DNA from: HKCCE3408 sp038530555
GTDB taxonomy: Bacteria; Pseudomonadota; Alphaproteobacteria; Rhodobacterales; Rhodobacteraceae
Reading direction: 5' to 3'
Assembly (NCBI GenBank): GCA_038530555.1
Contig: JBCBCN010000008.1
Location: 62,001-126,000, forward strand
Length of the DNA stretch: 64,000 nt
Within the stretch, counting starts at the first letter, position 1. Each line of letters starts with the position of its first letter. The notes under the pieces are model-generated. The model did not search any database. It was not told the origin of the DNA and saw only the letters and a program-made list of their open reading frames with translations. This document shows positions 1 to 8,391 of the stretch, piece after piece. Position numbers and translations under genes: made by a program.

Positions 1-1
1 C

Positions 2-208
2 GAGGGGGCAGACGATGGCAAAGTGGCGGTGGAAAGCACGCGTGTTGACGGGATGGCCGATCACATTGTCCTGCCGGTGACCCATACCTTCATGATGCTC
101 AGCCCGATTGTGATCGCCGAGGTTGTCCATTTCCTCGATCACGGCGGCTTCGATCACGACATGTCAGGGCTCGACGCGGTGAACCTTTTGGTTGAACCGG
201 TACGTTAA
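2..208 (+). CDS. Alpha/beta hydrolase (lipase/esterase-like), C-terminal part only
   Basis: The window opens inside this gene: an open frame enters from the left edge and stops at a TAA at 206-208, so only about 68 residues are visible. The piece 'GMADHIVLPVTHTFMM' followed by a hydrophobic 'SPIVIAEVVHFLDHGGFD' stretch resembles the end of alpha/beta-hydrolase-fold lipases and esterases from Rhodobacteraceae. The His in 'PVTHTF' is a plausible catalytic-triad His. It converges on purK, with 8 bases between the two stop codons. The family call rests on a short tail, so the substrate cannot be judged. Confidence 0.6.
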   Translation, partial: EGADDGKVAVESTRVDGMADHIVLPVTHTFMMLSPIVIAEVVHFLDHGGFDHDMSGLDAVNLLVEPVR

Positions 209-216
209 GGCGTAGG

Positions 217-1308
217 TTACGCTGGCCCGACCACCCGGTTGATGTGCCCCATCTTGCGGCCCGCCCGCGTCTCCGCCTTGCCATAAAGATGCACCTGCAC
301 GCCAGGCTCCCGCGCCAGATCCGGCGCCCGGTCCACCGCGCCCCCGATCAGGTTTTCCATCACCACATCGGCATGCCGCGCCCCGTCGCCCAGGGGCCAG
401 CCGGTGATCGCGCGGATATGCTGCTCGAATTGATCGACGGCGGTTCCCGCTTGGGTCCAATGGCCCGAATTGTGCACCCGAGGCGCGATCTCATTGACGA
501 TCAGCTCGGGCCCGCGCGGGCCTTTGGTCACGAAAAGCTCCACCCCCAGCACGCCGACATAATCGAGAGCGGTCAGGATCTTGGAGGCGATCAGCACCGC
601 ATCGAGGGCGAGCGATTTGGGGATCTGAGCGGGCAGGGTGGTGGTGGCCAGTATCCCGTTTTCGTGGACATTCTCGCCCGGATCATAAGCTGCGACAGTG
701 CCGTCGCGCGCCCGGGCCGCGATCACGCTGATCTCCCGCTCAAACGGCACCATGCCTTCGAGGATCGCGGGGGCGGGGCCGAACTCTCGCGCGGCCTGCT
801 CAAGATCGCTGTCGGCGCTCAGGCGCAGCTGGCCCTTGCCGTCATAGCCGAAGCGGCGCGTCTTGAGGATGCCCGGCAGGCCTACCTCTTTTGCGGCGGT
901 GTCCAGCCCGTCCTCGGTGGAGGCGAAGGGCGCGGTCCGCAGGCCCAGATCGCTTAGAAAGCGCTTTTCGACCAGGCGGTCTTGGCTCACCTCCAGAGCA
1001 CGGCGGCTGGGGTAAAGCGGCGCATGGGTCGTGAGCGCGTCGAGCGCGTCGGCGGGGATGTTTTCGAATTCGAACGTGACCACGTCGCAGCCTTCCGCGA
1101 AACGGATCAGGGCCTCGGTATCGGTGTACTCGGCCTGGGTCCAAGCGACGGCGATCTCGGCGGCAGGCGCGGCGCCAGGCTCAAAGATGTGGCACCTATA
1201 ACCGAGCCGTGCTGCGGCGGCGGCAAGCATGCGACCTAACTGTCCGCCGCCCAGAATGCCGATCGTGCTGCCGCTTGGCAGGGGGCCTCGGCCTTGAGTC
1301 TCAGTCAT
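217..1308 (-). CDS. purK: PurK, N5-carboxyaminoimidazole ribonucleotide synthetase
   Basis: Cytoplasmic ATP-grasp enzyme of purine synthesis: it carboxylates aminoimidazole ribonucleotide with bicarbonate and ATP to N5-CAIR, which PurE then rearranges. The N-terminal nucleotide-binding motif 'GILGGGQLGRM' is present. The ATP-grasp core includes 'RRFGYDGKGQ', and the metal-binding 'VNEIAPRVHNSGHWT' is in the C-terminal half. About 363 residues is normal for the family. I chose the ATG at 1308, which lies in the last codons of purE and gives an 8-base overlap; an ATG at 1320 would add four residues. It forms an operon with purE. Confidence 0.95.
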   Translation of the reverse strand: MTETQGRGPLPSGSTIGILGGGQLGRMLAAAAARLGYRCHIFEPGAAPAAEIAVAWTQAEYTDTEALIRFAEGCDVVTFEFENIPADALDALTTHAPLYPSRRALEVSQDRLVEKRFLSDLGLRTAPFASTEDGLDTAAKEVGLPGILKTRRFGYDGKGQLRLSADSDLEQAAREFGPAPAILEGMVPFEREISVIAARARDGTVAAYDPGENVHENGILATTTLPAQIPKSLALDAVLIASKILTALDYVGVLGVELFVTKGPRGPELIVNEIAPRVHNSGHWTQAGTAVDQFEQHIRAITGWPLGDGARHADVVMENLIGGAVDRAPDLAREPGVQVHLYGKAETRAGRKMGHINRVVGPA

Positions 1309-1780
1309 CTCTGGGCGCATCCGGGATCGACGCGGACAGCGCCGCGCGCCAGGCCTCGAGCCGTGCGGCCAGGGCCTGGTCGCTCAGCGCCAGGATCCCG
1401 GCGGCCATCAAAGCGCCGTTGGCCGCGCCGCCGATGGCCATGGTCGCGACGGGAAAGCCGCGGGGCATCTGAACGATCGAATATAGGGAATCGACACCCG
1501 ACAGGGCCGCCGTCTGAACCGGGATGCCGATGACCGGCAGACGGGTCTTGGAGGCCATCATCCCGGGTAGATGCGCCGCACCGCCCGCACCTGCGATGAT
1601 CACCTTGAGGCCGCGATCCACCGCCTCGCGCCCATACTCCCACAGCCGGTCCGGAGTGCGATGGGCCGAGACAATCCGGGCCTCATAGGTGATCTCAAGC
1701 TCGTCCAGAAGCTCAGAGGCCGCGCGCATCGTCGACCAATCCGACTGACTGCCCATGATGATGCCGACGTCTACGCTCAT
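1301..1780 (-). CDS. purE: PurE, N5-carboxyaminoimidazole ribonucleotide mutase
   Basis: Class I PurE moves the carboxyl group of N5-CAIR to C4 of the imidazole, giving CAIR, in purine synthesis. The 159-residue protein begins with the 'GSQSDW' phosphate-binding loop. It carries 'GAGGAAHLPGM' and the 'SIVQMPRGFPVATMAIG' segment typical of the octameric family. It is the first gene of a purE-purK pair on the minus strand, translationally coupled to purK through the overlap. No regulatory site was evident in the 84 bases that separate it from the next gene. Confidence 0.96.
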   Translation of the reverse strand: MSVDVGIIMGSQSDWSTMRAASELLDELEITYEARIVSAHRTPDRLWEYGREAVDRGLKVIIAGAGGAAHLPGMMASKTRLPVIGIPVQTAALSGVDSLYSIVQMPRGFPVATMAIGGAANGALMAAGILALSDQALAARLEAWRAALSASIPDAPRDD

Positions 1781-1864
1781 GTCAGCCCCCTTGCCTTGCC
1801 GATTGCGCCATCGGTATCGCGCCGGGGCAGGGATGGGAAGTCTGCCCGGCTTAGAAGCTGTGGC

Positions 1865-2083
1865 TTAAGCGATGATATCGGGCGTGAGCTGGTCCTCGAT
1901 GCGCGCGATGGCGTCTTTGAGAGCGAGCTTTTGCTTCTTCAGCCGCTTCATCATCAATTGATCGGGCAGGGGCCGGTCTTCGAGCGCGCCGATGGCCTCG
2001 TCGAGGTCGCGGTGCTCACGGCGCAGAACCTCGAGCTTGACCCGCAGAACCTCATCCGGTGACATCTCTGATGGCGTTGACAT
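1865..2083 (-). CDS. DUF465 (YdcH-like) small coiled-coil protein
   Basis: This 72-residue, highly charged protein has the pattern of the DUF465/YdcH family. An N-terminal helix ends in 'LRREHRDLDEAI', followed by 'PLPDQLMMKRLKKQKLALKDAI', a heptad-like amphipathic coiled coil. No catalytic motif is visible, and the cellular role of the family is not established. It stands alone between purE and the divergently transcribed hsp20 gene. An internal ATG at 2065 would give a shorter product, but the 2083 start keeps the usual family length. Confidence 0.85.
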   Translation of the reverse strand: MSTPSEMSPDEVLRVKLEVLRREHRDLDEAIGALEDRPLPDQLMMKRLKKQKLALKDAIARIEDQLTPDIIA

Positions 2084-2223
2084 GGCAATCCCAAAGGGCG
2101 GCTAGGCAGACGAGCTGGGCGTGCGGCCCTTGAGACCGCCGCCAGCTCTCCCCATATCTTACATGACACGGCTGCCTTTCAAGGGGCCGAAATCGGCAGA
2201 TCGCTTTTGCAAGGATGTGCGCA

Positions 2224-2649
2224 ATGACAAAACTGACCTTCGGCTCGCACCCTTTTCTTTTGGGCTTCGACCAGCTTGAGCGCCTTGTTGAGCGCACCGC
2301 CAAGACCGGCAATGACGGCTATCCCCCTTACAATATCGAGCGCCTGGGCGAGAGCGCGTTTCGCATCACGCTTGCTGTGGCCGGGTTCGCCGAGGATGAT
2401 CTTTCGATAACCTTGGAAAATCAACAGCTTATCATTCGCGGACGTCAAGGCGATGACGATAATGGGCGGGTTTTTTTGCATCGCGGTATTGCCGCGCGGC
2501 AATTTCAACGCAGCTTTGTACTGGCAGATGGCGTGGAAGTGTCCGGCGCCGAGCTTGAGCACGGACTGCTTCATGTCGAACTGACACGTGCCACACCCGA
2601 CAGCGTGGTGCAGACGATTGAGATCAATCGAGGAGGGAGACAATCATGA
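2224..2649 (+). CDS. Small heat-shock protein, Hsp20/alpha-crystallin family
   Basis: ATP-independent holdase chaperone of about 141 residues. The alpha-crystallin domain covers roughly residues 30-130: 'PPYNIERLGESAFRITLAVAGF', 'LIIRGRQ', and the end-of-domain strand 'GLLHVELTR'. I prefer the ATG at 2224 to one at 2215 because the purine-rich AAGGA near 2210 is then spaced well. The stop overlaps the next gene (DUF1150) by an ATGA junction. This Hsp20-DUF1150 pair recurs in Alphaproteobacteria. No clear heat-shock promoter or ROSE-type hairpin was recognised in the 140 bases upstream. Confidence 0.93.
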   Translation: MTKLTFGSHPFLLGFDQLERLVERTAKTGNDGYPPYNIERLGESAFRITLAVAGFAEDDLSITLENQQLIIRGRQGDDDNGRVFLHRGIAARQFQRSFVLADGVEVSGAELEHGLLHVELTRATPDSVVQTIEINRGGRQS

Positions 2650-2864
2650 CCGGATCCCAGCAAGAGCAGACTGACCAGATCGTTTATATCCGCAAGGTCG
2701 CCGTCGCCGACCTGCCCTATGAACTACGCCAGCAAGCCGCTGGCATCGATGAGCTTTACGCGATCGGCAACGAAAACGGGGAGCAGATCGCCTTGGTCAA
2801 AGATCGCGATATGGCCTTTGTGATCGCGCGTCAGCATGACCTACAGCCGGTGAGCGTGCACTAG
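2646..2864 (+). CDS. DUF1150 family protein
   Basis: A 72-residue acidic protein matching the DUF1150 family: 'IVYIRKVAVADLP', then 'ELYAIGNENGEQIALVKDRDMAFVIARQHDLQPVSVH', the conserved C-terminal signature. It is coupled to the Hsp20 gene by a 4-base overlap. DUF1150 has no assigned biochemistry; its persistent linkage to Hsp20 suggests a role in the same stress response. Its stop codon shares a CTAG palindrome (2861-2864) with the stop of the convergent DsbA-like gene, so the two frames end on the same four bases. Confidence 0.9.
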   Translation: MTGSQQEQTDQIVYIRKVAVADLPYELRQQAAGIDELYAIGNENGEQIALVKDRDMAFVIARQHDLQPVSVH

Positions 2865-3634
2865 GCTTGTCTTTCCGCGTCGATCACGGCGCGCAAGACG
2901 TTGATCGGGCGCGCGCCGAGGATGGCCGTGCGACCGATCACCAAAGCGGGTGTTCCCGCAAATCCAAACAGACGCCCCAGCGCCCATGAGGTTTGCAGCT
3001 GAACCGTGATGTCGTCTGACATCGCTCGTCTCGCCAGTGCTTCGGGGTCCAGCCCCCCCGCCTCAGCTGCCCGGCGCAGATGGACCGGCGTCAGGCCGGC
3101 GCTGAGCCGGAGCCGTTGCCTGAGGGCTTCGCCTCGACCGGTCCCTGCCGCAGCCAGGATGTGCCGCGCCGCCGCGACGGAGCCCGCGCCGAAGACCGGG
3201 TATTCATGCGTGACCATCGCAAGGTCGCCTGCCTCGTCCAGGAGGGTGACCAGATCCCGCTCAACCTGGCGGCAAATGGGACAGCGGATATCCGTGAAAT
3301 AGGCGATGGGAAGGATACCCGTCGCCGAACCCGGCCCGGGAAAAAGCGCCGCGGCGGGATTGGCGCGTATGGTATCGCTCAGCGCGTCACTTGGTTCCAG
3401 CGCCGCCATCTCCGGGCTCGGCGGCAGGCCAAGGGTGGCGATCTGCGCGCCCGAGACCTGCGCCTCCGTGCCCCCTGCGCTTAGCAGGCGTCGAAAGCCC
3501 TGCGCGCGGGCGATGGGCTCAAAGCGCAGCTCCGACAGCATCCCGCGCCACGGCCGCGCCGTGACCAGGGCGATTAGCCCGAGCGCTACGCCAAGCTTCA
3601 AAAGGCCACGGCGCTTGGGGTTCGGCCCTGTCAT
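2861..3634 (-). CDS. DsbA-family thiol-disulfide oxidoreductase, exported
   Basis: A 257-residue protein with an N-terminal hydrophobic segment (residues about 9-25, preceded by KRR), so probably anchored in or exported across the inner membrane. The thioredoxin-fold part carries the redox motif 'DIRCPICRQ' (CPIC) at about residues 116-124. The cis-proline region 'FAGTPALVIG' lies near residue 225. It probably oxidises or isomerises cysteines of periplasmic proteins. The CPIC dipeptide differs from the CPHC of DsbA, so the redox role is not fixed by sequence. It is adjacent to, but 13 bases from, the nadE stop. Confidence 0.85.
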   Translation of the reverse strand: MTGPNPKRRGLLKLGVALGLIALVTARPWRGMLSELRFEPIARAQGFRRLLSAGGTEAQVSGAQIATLGLPPSPEMAALEPSDALSDTIRANPAAALFPGPGSATGILPIAYFTDIRCPICRQVERDLVTLLDEAGDLAMVTHEYPVFGAGSVAAARHILAAAGTGRGEALRQRLRLSAGLTPVHLRRAAEAGGLDPEALARRAMSDDITVQLQTSWALGRLFGFAGTPALVIGRTAILGARPINVLRAVIDAERQA

Positions 3635-3647
3635 CTTGTTTTCCCGC

Positions 3648-5321
3648 TCACTGGGTGTTGTCGCGCCAGCGATTGACGATGGGATAGCGTCGGTCGAGCC
3701 AGAACGCGCCCTGGGTCAGGCGCGCGCCGGGCGCGGACTGGAAGCGTTTGTATTCGCTGAGATAAATCAGACGCTCGACCTTTTTCACCATCTCTCGGTC
3801 ATGGCCCTTGGCGACCACATCGGAGACCGACGCCTCCCGGTCGATCAGCATTTCCAGCACATCGTCGAGCACGTCATAGGGCGGTAGGCTGTCTTCGTCC
3901 TTTTGGTCTTCGCGCAGCTCGGCTGAGGGTGGTTTGTCGATGATGCGCGGCGGGATCACCTCGCCCGCAGGCGCGGCCATCCAGTCGCGATGGCTCTCAT
4001 TGCGCCAGCGGCAGGTTTGAAAGACCCGCGTTTTATACAAGTCTTTCAAAGGGTTATAGCCGCCTGACATGTCGCCATAGATCGTAGCATAGCCCACCGC
4101 GACCTCGGATTTATTACCCGTCGTGAGCAGCATCTCCCCGAATTTGTTCGACAGGGCCATCAGGAGCAGGCCGCGCAGGCGCGACTGGATATTCTCCTCT
4201 GTCACATCAGGGGCGAGGCCTTTGAAGAGCGGCGACAGGGTTTGCGTCACAGCGGCGCGCGCGTCTGAGATCGGTACGGTGTCGAGCTTGCAGCCCAGCC
4301 GCTTGGCCAGGTCTTCCGCATCGGCCAGGGAATGGGCCGAGGTGTATTCCGAGGGCAGCATCACGCAGCGCACATTCTCAGGCCCGATCGCATCGGCGGC
4401 GATCACCGCGACCAGCGCGCTGTCGATGCCGCCCGACAGGCCCAGCAAAACGCGCGAAAAGCCCGATTTGGCCAGGTAGTCGCGCAAGGCCTCGACCATG
4501 ACGCGGTAATCTCCCTCCCAGGCGTCGGGCTGCTTGATCAGCTCGCCCGGTTCGGCGCGCCAGCCGTTCTTACCCTGGCTGAAATCGACATGGCGCAGCT
4601 CGGGCGCGAAGGCGGCCAGTTGATGCGCCACGGCGCCGCCGGGATTGAGCACGAAGCTCGCCCCATCGAAGACCTGATCGTCCTGGCCGCCGATCAGATT
4701 GAGATAGACGAGGGGCAGGCCGGTTTCGACGACGCGCTGGACCATCAGTGTCTGACGCGTGGCCAGTTTTCCGCGATGATAGGGGGAGCCGTTGGGCACC
4801 ACGAGCATCTCGGCGCCCGTCTCGGCCAAGGTCTCGCAGACATCGTCGAACCAGGCATCCTCACAGATCGGAATACCCACGCGCCGCCCGGCGATGCTGA
4901 CCGGGCCCGAGGGCGCGCCGGAAGTATATTGCCGCTTTTCGTCGAAAACCTCGGCGTTGGGCAGGTGGTGTTTGAGGACGCGCGCGCTGATCTCGCCGCC
5001 CTGCAGAATGTAATAGGCATTGTAGGGCTTGCCGCCGCTCTCGCGGTCGCCGGGCAGGGGCGCGCCGATCCCGATCGCTGGCCCGTCGGCGCAGCGGTCC
5101 GCGAGCGCCTCGATCTGGCGCAGGCAATCGGCGGCGAAGGCCGGTTTGCGCACCAAATCCTGAAGTTGATAGCCGGTCAGAAACATCTCGGGCAGGACCA
5201 GGAAATCGCTGCCCGCCGCGCGCGCCTGATGCCATAGGGCTGCGGCGGCATCGGCATTGCCCTCCAGGTCGCCAACGGTCGGGTTGGCCTGGGCCAGCGA
5301 TATGCGGAACGTGTCGGCCAA
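3648..5321 (-). CDS. nadE: Glutamine-dependent NAD+ synthetase
   Basis: Last step of NAD synthesis: it amidates deamido-NAD using ammonia released from glutamine. The two-domain architecture is complete. The N-terminal nitrilase-type glutaminase has its catalytic Cys in 'PICEDAWFDDV' (about residue 150). The C-terminal synthetase has the pyrophosphate-binding loop 'GLSGGIDSALVAVIAAD' and later 'TTGNKSEVAVGYATIYGDM'. About 557 residues is normal. I chose a TTG at 5321 because GGAGGGG sits just before it; a TTG at 5339 would add six residues without such a site. It is divergent from the MORN-repeat gene. Confidence 0.94.
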   Translation of the reverse strand: MADTFRISLAQANPTVGDLEGNADAAAALWHQARAAGSDFLVLPEMFLTGYQLQDLVRKPAFAADCLRQIEALADRCADGPAIGIGAPLPGDRESGGKPYNAYYILQGGEISARVLKHHLPNAEVFDEKRQYTSGAPSGPVSIAGRRVGIPICEDAWFDDVCETLAETGAEMLVVPNGSPYHRGKLATRQTLMVQRVVETGLPLVYLNLIGGQDDQVFDGASFVLNPGGAVAHQLAAFAPELRHVDFSQGKNGWRAEPGELIKQPDAWEGDYRVMVEALRDYLAKSGFSRVLLGLSGGIDSALVAVIAADAIGPENVRCVMLPSEYTSAHSLADAEDLAKRLGCKLDTVPISDARAAVTQTLSPLFKGLAPDVTEENIQSRLRGLLLMALSNKFGEMLLTTGNKSEVAVGYATIYGDMSGGYNPLKDLYKTRVFQTCRWRNESHRDWMAAPAGEVIPPRIIDKPPSAELREDQKDEDSLPPYDVLDDVLEMLIDREASVSDVVAKGHDREMVKKVERLIYLSEYKRFQSAPGARLTQGAFWLDRRYPIVNRWRDNTQ

Positions 5322-5524
5322 GGGCCCCTCCGGTCTCAAACAAATGCTCGGCCCCGCTCATGCCATGTCTGGGGCGCCGGGCCAAGCGGCGGGCGTATCC
5401 GCCGATGGGCATCAGACGCCTGCAATTGGATTGCGGCACCGTTCCCGCTGCCATACTCTAGGCGTCGAGGGGCGCGCTCCAAGGGGTGCCGCCAAGATAT
5501 ATCGAAAACGACGGAGATCGGGCG

Positions 5525-7156
5525 ATGTCGCGGGAAGATCTGAGGCAAGAGCTATGGCACAGGGACATTTGGCATCGGGCGGGCCGGGGCTTGCATGCGG
5601 TGACGCTGATCGCGGCGCTTGGGGCGGTATCCTGGAGCCTGCCAGCCGCGGCTCAGAGCCAAGGCGAGGCTGACACCGAGACAAATGAGATCGCGGGAAC
5701 CGAAACCGAGGCACCGCTCACCACCGATATCGCGCAATACGACAACGGTGGCATCTATGAAGGCACGTTCCGCGACGGCCTTCAGCACGGCCAGGGCACG
5801 TATAGATTGCCCAATGGCTATGAATATACCGGCGAATGGGTCGACGGAGAAATCCAAGGCCAGGGCCAGGCGACTTTCCCCGATGGCGCGGTCTATGAGG
5901 GCAGTTTCGTCGCCGGAAAGCCCGAAGGCACAGGCCGGATCGTCTTCGCTGATGGCTCTTCCTATGAGGGGCAGTGGCAGGACGGACGCATCAACGGCGA
6001 GGGCTTGGTCGAATACGCCAACGGGGTGCGCTATGAGGGTGGCTTTGCCGACGCGCTGCATTCCGGGCGTGGTGTCATGACGAGCCCCAACGGCTACCGC
6101 TATGAGGGCGACTGGGTCGACGGTTTCAAAGACGGCCGGGGCCGCATCACTTATCCTGACGGTGCCGTATATGAGGGCGATCTTGGCGAAGGTCTACGCG
6201 ACGGGATCGGTCGGCTCGAGCTGGCAGATGGCGTTGTTTATGAAGGCGAATGGCAAGACGGTGAGATCACCGGGCGCGGCGTTCTCAGCCAGCCCAACGG
6301 CGATGTCTATGAAGGCGCGTTGGTCGAGGGGCGCCGCGAGGGCGAGGGCGTGGTGCGCTACGCCAATGGCGACCGCTACGAAGGCACTTTCGCCAATGAT
6401 CAACGCCACGGCTTTGGCCGTTTCACCAGCCCGGACGGCTACGCCTATGAGGGCGACTGGCTGGAGGGGCAGATCGAGGGCGAGGGCCGCGTCACCTATC
6501 CCGATGGGGCCGTCTATGAGGGCAGCTTTCGCGCCGACGTGGCCCATGGCCAAGGCGTGATCACCTATGCCGACGGCACCACCTATCAGGGCGACTGGGT
6601 CGACGGGGTGATCGAAGGCAACGGTGTGGCGCGCTATGCCAATGGCCTGATCTATGAGGGCGCGTTCCTGAATGCGCGCCAGCATGGCCAAGGGGTGATG
6701 ACCCTGCCGCTTGATGCTGATCCCAGCGCTGTGGCCGATATCGATGTCGCGCTGGATGAGGCGGATGGCGCAGAGACCGAAGGGGCCGCCTCAGCCCTTC
6801 CCGAGGCCGCCGAAGGCCAGGTCTTCCGCTACCGCTACGAGGGTAATTGGCGCGACGGGCTGCGCCACGGCCAAGGTGCTGCGACCTACGGTGATGGCTC
6901 GGTCTATGAGGGCGAATTCGTGGATGGCGCGCGCGCGGGCACCGGCACGCTGAGCATGCCAGACGGCTTCACCTATGCGGGCGCCTGGGCGGAGGGTGAG
7001 ATCAACGGCACCGGCACCGCGACCTATGCCTCGGGCGATGTCTACGAGGGTGAGTTCGTCAATGGCAGCCGCGAGGGGCAGGGTGTGATGCGCTACGCCA
7101 CCGGCGAGACGGTCGACGGCACCTGGGGCAACGGGCAGCTGCTGTCGGACAACTGA
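5525..7156 (+). CDS. Exported MORN-repeat protein (about 18 repeats)
   Basis: A 543-residue protein with an N-terminal signal peptide (hydrophobic about residues 24-40, ending 'LPAAAQ') and then almost nothing but MORN units of 23 residues, 'YEGxFxxGxxxGxGxxxxxdG'. I count 18 units plus a degenerate 19th. A 38-residue acidic, Ala/Glu-rich insert interrupts the array after unit 14 (about bases 6710-6830). MORN arrays form extended beta sheets that bind membranes or proteins; no catalytic domain is attached here, so the role is unknown. I chose ATG 5525 over 5486 because it follows GGAGAT and gives a cleaner signal peptide. The 69-bp DNA repeat could recombine. Confidence 0.88.
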   Translation: MSREDLRQELWHRDIWHRAGRGLHAVTLIAALGAVSWSLPAAAQSQGEADTETNEIAGTETEAPLTTDIAQYDNGGIYEGTFRDGLQHGQGTYRLPNGYEYTGEWVDGEIQGQGQATFPDGAVYEGSFVAGKPEGTGRIVFADGSSYEGQWQDGRINGEGLVEYANGVRYEGGFADALHSGRGVMTSPNGYRYEGDWVDGFKDGRGRITYPDGAVYEGDLGEGLRDGIGRLELADGVVYEGEWQDGEITGRGVLSQPNGDVYEGALVEGRREGEGVVRYANGDRYEGTFANDQRHGFGRFTSPDGYAYEGDWLEGQIEGEGRVTYPDGAVYEGSFRADVAHGQGVITYADGTTYQGDWVDGVIEGNGVARYANGLIYEGAFLNARQHGQGVMTLPLDADPSAVADIDVALDEADGAETEGAASALPEAAEGQVFRYRYEGNWRDGLRHGQGAATYGDGSVYEGEFVDGARAGTGTLSMPDGFTYAGAWAEGEINGTGTATYASGDVYEGEFVNGSREGQGVMRYATGETVDGTWGNGQLLSDN

Positions 7157-7170
7157 CCCCGAAGCTCAGG

Positions 7171-8148
7171 CTACTCCGCGGCGGTGGGCTGCTCAAGATG
7201 CGCCTCGATGCCGTGCTCAGCCAGGAATTTCTCGGCGTCGAGCGCTGCCATACAGCCCATCCCGGCGCTTGTGACGGCCTGGCGGTAAACGTGATCGGTC
7301 AGATCGCCCGCCGCGAAGACACCCGGGATCGAGGTCCGCGTCGTGCCCGGCTCAACCTTCACATAGCCGCCATTGTGCAGCTCTAGCGTATCTTTCACCA
7401 GCTCGGTCGCGGGCGCATGCCCGATGGCCACGAAGAACCCTTTGCAGGGGATCTCGGTGATCTCACCGGTGCTTACATGCTTGGCGCGCACGCCTTCCAC
7501 ACCGCGCGGGGCATCCGCACCGACCACTTCGACCACTTCATGGTCCCAAAGGAGCTCCACCTTCGGATTGCTGAACAGCCGCTCTTGCAGGACCTTTTCG
7601 GCGCGCAGGCTGTCGCGGCGATGGATCAAGGTGACCTTGGAGGCGAAATTGGTCAGGAACAGCGCCTCTTCGACGGCGGTGTTGCCGCCGCCGACCACCA
7701 CGATTTCCTGGTTGCGATAAAAGAACCCGTCGCAGGTGGCGCAGGCCGAAACGCCGAAGCCCTTGAAATGCTCTTCCGAGGGCAGGCCGAGCCACTTCGC
7801 CTGGGCGCCGGTCGCCAGGATGATCGCATCGGCGGTGTAGACCGTGCCACTGTCGGAGGTGGCGGTGAAGGGGCGTTTGCTCAGCTCGAGGCTGGCGATA
7901 TGGTCTGAGATGACCTCGGCGCCCATGTCGCGGGCATGGGCCTCCATGCGCACCATCAGGTCGGGGCCCATGACCGAGCTATCGCCGGGCCAGTTCTCCA
8001 CATCCGTGGTGATCGTGAGCTGACCGCCGGGCTGGATGCCTTGAACCAGAACCGGCTTGAGCATGGCGCGCGCCGCATAGACCGCAGCGGTATAGCCCGC
8101 CGGACCGGACCCAATGATCAAAACGGGGGAATAGCGCGACTCGGACAT
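7171..8148 (-). CDS. trxB: Thioredoxin-disulfide reductase
   Basis: NADPH-dependent flavoenzyme that reduces thioredoxin in the cytoplasm. The N-terminal FAD site 'IIGSGPAGYTAAVYAARA', redox-active 'ACATCDGFF' (CATC, about residue 138), NADPH site 'VVGGGNTAVEEALFLT' and C-terminal FAD motif 'GVFAAGDLTDHVYRQAVTSAG' are all present in the usual order. About 325 residues. I used the ATG at 8148 ('MSESRYS'), five codons inside the longest frame. It is transcribed away from the Lrp-type gene, and the shared 243-base region holds two TTGCGC dyads that may regulate both genes. Confidence 0.97.
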   Translation of the reverse strand: MSESRYSPVLIIGSGPAGYTAAVYAARAMLKPVLVQGIQPGGQLTITTDVENWPGDSSVMGPDLMVRMEAHARDMGAEVISDHIASLELSKRPFTATSDSGTVYTADAIILATGAQAKWLGLPSEEHFKGFGVSACATCDGFFYRNQEIVVVGGGNTAVEEALFLTNFASKVTLIHRRDSLRAEKVLQERLFSNPKVELLWDHEVVEVVGADAPRGVEGVRAKHVSTGEITEIPCKGFFVAIGHAPATELVKDTLELHNGGYVKVEPGTTRTSIPGVFAAGDLTDHVYRQAVTSAGMGCMAALDAEKFLAEHGIEAHLEQPTAAE

Positions 8149-8301
8149 GGCAGAAGGCTCCAAAATGCAGAACGCGAAGATAGGATGGCCCGCGCCGGTT
8201 TGAAAGGGCCGCAGCCTGTGGAAATCTTTGCAGGTGCGCGGGGCTGGGACGCACAGTGTGCGTGTCAGGCTTTCGCAAGAAGGGCTGTTTGAGAAATATT
8301 A

Positions 8302-8339
8302 TTGCGCTAATGCGCAACATTTGTAAAAGTTGCGCGCAA
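8302..8339. promoter_or_regulatory. Two TTGCGC-type dyads between trxB and the Lrp gene (candidate Lrp operator)
   Basis: Two palindromes share the half-site TTGCGC: TTGCGCTAATGCGCAA at 8302-8317 and TTGCGCGCAA at 8330-8339, with centres about 25 bp apart. They sit in an AT-rich stretch 53-90 bases before the Lrp-family start codon. Lrp/AsnC proteins bind pairs of such dyads and usually control their own gene and a divergent neighbour. The assignment is inferred from position and symmetry. Confidence 0.5.
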
Positions 8340-8391
8340 ATAACGACGGCTATGGAACGATATGGGGGGCGGCGTTCGCGCCGGATGAGCG

